Shown: positions 61,829 through 64,000 of the stretch, piece by piece
How the letters are laid out: every line of letters starts with the position of its first letter
Position numbering within the stretch: the first letter of the stretch is position 1
Origin: Pseudomonas brassicacearum
GTDB lineage: Bacteria > Pseudomonadota > Gammaproteobacteria > Pseudomonadales > Pseudomonadaceae
Reading direction: 5' to 3'
Assembly (NCBI RefSeq): GCF_003732265.1
Contig: NZ_MOBK01000004.1
Coordinates: 1-64,000 of the forward strand
Length of the DNA: 64,000 nt
The notes under the pieces: model-generated
What the model was told of the DNA's origin: nothing
What the model saw: the letters and a program-made list of their open reading frames with translations, nothing else
Database searches by the model: none
Program-made: the position numbers and the translations under genes

Positions 61829-63280
61829 ATGCTCGAAGTCATTAACGACTTCCTCTCAGGGAAAGTACTGATCGTGCTCATTGTCGGGCTCGGTAGCTAC
61901 TTCACGATCCGCTCGCGTTTCGTTCAATTGCGCCACTTCTTTCACATGTTCTCTGTATTCGGCGACAGCCTCAAAAGCAGCGCCGGCCAACTCAGCTCGT
62001 TCCAGGCCCTGATGCTCAGCCTCGCCGGCCGTGTCGGTGCAGGCAACATCGCCGGTGTCGGTATTGCCGTGACCCTTGGCGGGCCAGGTGCAGTGTTCTG
62101 GATGTGGGTGACCGCGCTGGTCGGCATGTCCAGCAGCTTCTTCGAATGTTCCCTCGGCCAGCTCTACAAGCGCTGCGATTCCGACGGCACCTACCGTGGC
62201 GGCCCGTCCTATTACATTCAGCACGGCCTGCAGAAACGCTGGCTGGGCATGATCATGGCGTTCCTGCTGCTGATCACCTTCGGCTTCGCCTTCAACGGTC
62301 TGCAATCCCACGCCGTGACTCACTCACTGAACAACGCCTTCGGCCTCGACACCACCTACACCGGCATCGCGCTGGCGGTATTGCTGGGCCTGGTGTTCAT
62401 CGGCGGGATCAAGCGCATCGCCAAGGTCGCCGACCTGTTGGTGCCGGTGAAAACCCTGGTGTACATCGGCGTGACCATCTACGTGATCGTGCTGCAATTC
62501 GATCACGTCCCAGCGATGTTGATGACCATCGTCAAAAGCGCGTTCGGTCTCGACCAGGCGTTCGGCGGCCTGATCGGCAGTGCGATTGTCATGGGCGTGA
62601 AGCGTGGCGTGTTCGCCAACGAAGCGGGCCTGGGCAGTGCGCCTAACGTGGCAGCGGTCGCGTCGGTTGAGCACCCGGTTGCTCAGGGTGTGGTTCAAGC
62701 GTTCAGCGTGTTCCTCGACACGTTCGTGATCTGCACCTGCACCGCGCTGCTGATCCTGCTCTCGGGCTTCTACACCCCGGGCTTCGAAGGCGATGGCATT
62801 GCCCTGACCCAGAACTCTCTGGCCGCCGTGGTCGGTGACTGGGGCCGGATGTTCATTTCCGTGGCCCTGTCGTTGTTCGTGTTCACCTCGATTCTCTACA
62901 ACTACTACCTGGGCGAGAGCAACCTGCGTTTCCTGATCGGTGAAAACCGCAAGGCGCTGATCGGCTACCGCGCATTGGTGTTGGTGTTGATCTTCTGGGG
63001 CGCCATCGAAAACCTGAGCACCGTGTTCGCCTTCGCCGACATCACCATGACCATGCTGGCGTTCGTGAACCTCATCGCGCTGTTCCTGCTGTTCAAGGTC
63101 GGCATGCGCATCCTGCGTGACTACGATGACCAGCGTGCTGCCGGGATCAAGACCCCGGTGTTCGATTCGAGCAAGTTCCCGGATCTGGACCTGGACCTGC
63201 AAGCCTGGCCAGCCAACCCGCCAGCGGCTGCTACCAAGGCTGAAGCCGAGCCACAAGGCGTACCCGCAGCGCAACGCTGA
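61829..63280 (+). CDS. Sodium:alanine symporter (AGCS family)
   Basis: The product is 483 residues with about eleven membrane segments. The family signature appears as GRVGAGNIAGVGIAVTLGGPGAVFWMWVTALVGMSSSFFE, with GVKRGVFANEAGLGSAPNVAA further on. It imports alanine, glycine or related amino acids with sodium. The last 50 residues are a polar cytoplasmic tail. The long leader upstream is structured. A REP doublet separates it from the asparaginase gene. Confidence 0.94.
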   Translation: MLEVINDFLSGKVLIVLIVGLGSYFTIRSRFVQLRHFFHMFSVFGDSLKSSAGQLSSFQALMLSLAGRVGAGNIAGVGIAVTLGGPGAVFWMWVTALVGMSSSFFECSLGQLYKRCDSDGTYRGGPSYYIQHGLQKRWLGMIMAFLLLITFGFAFNGLQSHAVTHSLNNAFGLDTTYTGIALAVLLGLVFIGGIKRIAKVADLLVPVKTLVYIGVTIYVIVLQFDHVPAMLMTIVKSAFGLDQAFGGLIGSAIVMGVKRGVFANEAGLGSAPNVAAVASVEHPVAQGVVQAFSVFLDTFVICTCTALLILLSGFYTPGFEGDGIALTQNSLAAVVGDWGRMFISVALSLFVFTSILYNYYLGESNLRFLIGENRKALIGYRALVLVLIFWGAIENLSTVFAFADITMTMLAFVNLIALFLLFKVGMRILRDYDDQRAAGIKTPVFDSSKFPDLDLDLQAWPANPPAAATKAEAEPQGVPAAQR

Positions 63281-63301
63281 TCGGTTAAAGTGAGAAACCC
63301 C

Positions 63302-63393
63302 ATGTGGGAGCGGGCTTGCTCGCGAAGAGGTCGTAACATTCAACATCATCGTTGACTGACACACCGCTTTCGCGAGCAAGCCCGCTCCCACAT
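63302..63393. repeat. REP doublet (REPIN)
   Basis: ATGTGGGAGCGGGCTTGCTC (from 63302) faces GAGCAAGCCCGCTCCCACAT (to 63393), with a less paired centre. It is nearly the same sequence as the doublet at 55813. Confidence 0.85.
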
Positions 63394-63423
63394 TAGGAAT
63401 GTCATTGTTCTCGGAGAACCCTC

Positions 63424-64000
63424 ATGAATTCCTCGACCTACCCTGCCGCCCAGCACGTCATGGTGCTCTACACCGGTGGCACCATCGGCATGCAAGCCAG
63501 CGCCCACGGCCTGGCCCCGGCGTCCGGTTTCGAAGCGCGGATGCGTGAATACCTGCACAACCAACCCGAATTGGTGGTGCCACAGTGGCGCTTTCGCGAA
63601 ATGTCGCCGCTGATCGACAGCGCCAACATGACCCCGGCGTACTGGCAGCAACTGCGTGAAGCGGTGGTGGACGCTGTCGATGTGCAGGGCTGCGACAGCG
63701 TGCTGATCCTGCACGGCACCGACACCCTCGCCTACAGCGCAGCGGCCATAAGTTTCCAGTTACTCGGCCTGCACGCCCGCGTGTGTTTCACCGGCTCGAT
63801 GCTGCCGGCCGGCGTGACCGACAGCGATGCCTGGGAAAACCTCAGCGGTGCGCTGGTTGCCCTCGGCCATGGCCTGGCTCCGGGCGTTCATCTGTACTTC
63901 CACGGCGAACTGCTGGACCCGACCCGTTGCGCGAAAGTGCGCAGTTTCGGTCGTCACCCGTTCAAGCGGCTTGAGCGTCAGGGCGGTGGTGTGAAGGCGG
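63424..64000 (+). CDS. L-asparaginase, type I (partial, runs off the window)
   Basis: The first 192 codons are present. The two active-site motifs are visible: YTGGTIGM near the N-terminus (catalytic Thr) and LILHGTDTLAYSA (second Thr, Asp). There is no signal peptide, which points to the cytoplasmic type I enzyme. It hydrolyses asparagine to aspartate and ammonia, feeding AspA. GGAG lies before the ATG. The 3' part is outside the window. Confidence 0.9.
   Translation, partial: MNSSTYPAAQHVMVLYTGGTIGMQASAHGLAPASGFEARMREYLHNQPELVVPQWRFREMSPLIDSANMTPAYWQQLREAVVDAVDVQGCDSVLILHGTDTLAYSAAAISFQLLGLHARVCFTGSMLPAGVTDSDAWENLSGALVALGHGLAPGVHLYFHGELLDPTRCAKVRSFGRHPFKRLERQGGGVKA

Overview
This window looks like a chromosome segment of a Pseudomonas species of the P. 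fluorescens group. The right half carries the gene order hupA - rubredoxin reductase - rubredoxin - ubiC - ubiA - phoB - phoR - CBS/CorC protein - M23 peptidase - response regulator - phoU - pstB - pstA - pstC - pstS, which I know from the pho/pst region of P. aeruginosa. The intergenic gaps there hold REP doublets of the type common in P. fluorescens (core GAGCAAGCCCGCTCCCAC and variants). No rRNA, tRNA, CRISPR array or complete insertion sequence was seen.

Positions about 0.6-32.7 kb hold a complete minus-strand type VI secretion system (T6SS) locus of the HSI-II kind: tssA, tssB, tssC, tssE, tssF, tssG, clpV (tssH), a sigma-54 activator, a 46-residue lipoprotein (orfX), an FHA protein, tssJ, tssK, tssL, tssM, a PP2C phosphatase and a Ser/Thr kinase. 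It ends in a vgrG module: VgrG, DUF4123 chaperone, DUF3304 lipoprotein, DUF2235 phospholipase. Further along are two secreted proteins that may be orphan immunity or envelope factors. A second, AT-richer cassette is inserted between tssE and tssF: a PAAR protein, a DUF6402 protein and four small membrane-associated proteins. It looks like a cargo effector with immunity genes placed inside the structural operon. There is no hcp gene. The whole island is bracketed by two same-orientation paralogues of a small Pseudomonas family (DUF6124/DUF3077-like). These share leader sequence, and the right-hand leader can form two mutually exclusive helices.

Positions 34-44 kb hold housekeeping genes: the nucleoid protein HU, rubredoxin electron transfer, ubiquinone synthesis (UbiC, UbiA), the PhoB/PhoR phosphate two-component system, a CBS-domain membrane protein, an M23 peptidase and a CheY-like regulator. 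Positions 44-51 kb hold the Pst phosphate transporter and PhoU, with Pho boxes in front of pstS, pstC and phoB. Positions 51-59 kb hold a Xre/ImmA-IrrE plus PIN-domain pair (probable toxin-antitoxin), an MFS transporter, a thioesterase, a hexose-6-phosphate mutarotase, small envelope proteins and purEK. The purEK leader carries a terminator-like hairpin. Positions 59-64 kb hold a LysR regulator, aspartate ammonia-lyase, a sodium:alanine symporter with a structured leader, and the start of an L-asparaginase gene that runs off the window. Together the last group suggests uptake and deamination of aspartate, asparagine and alanine.
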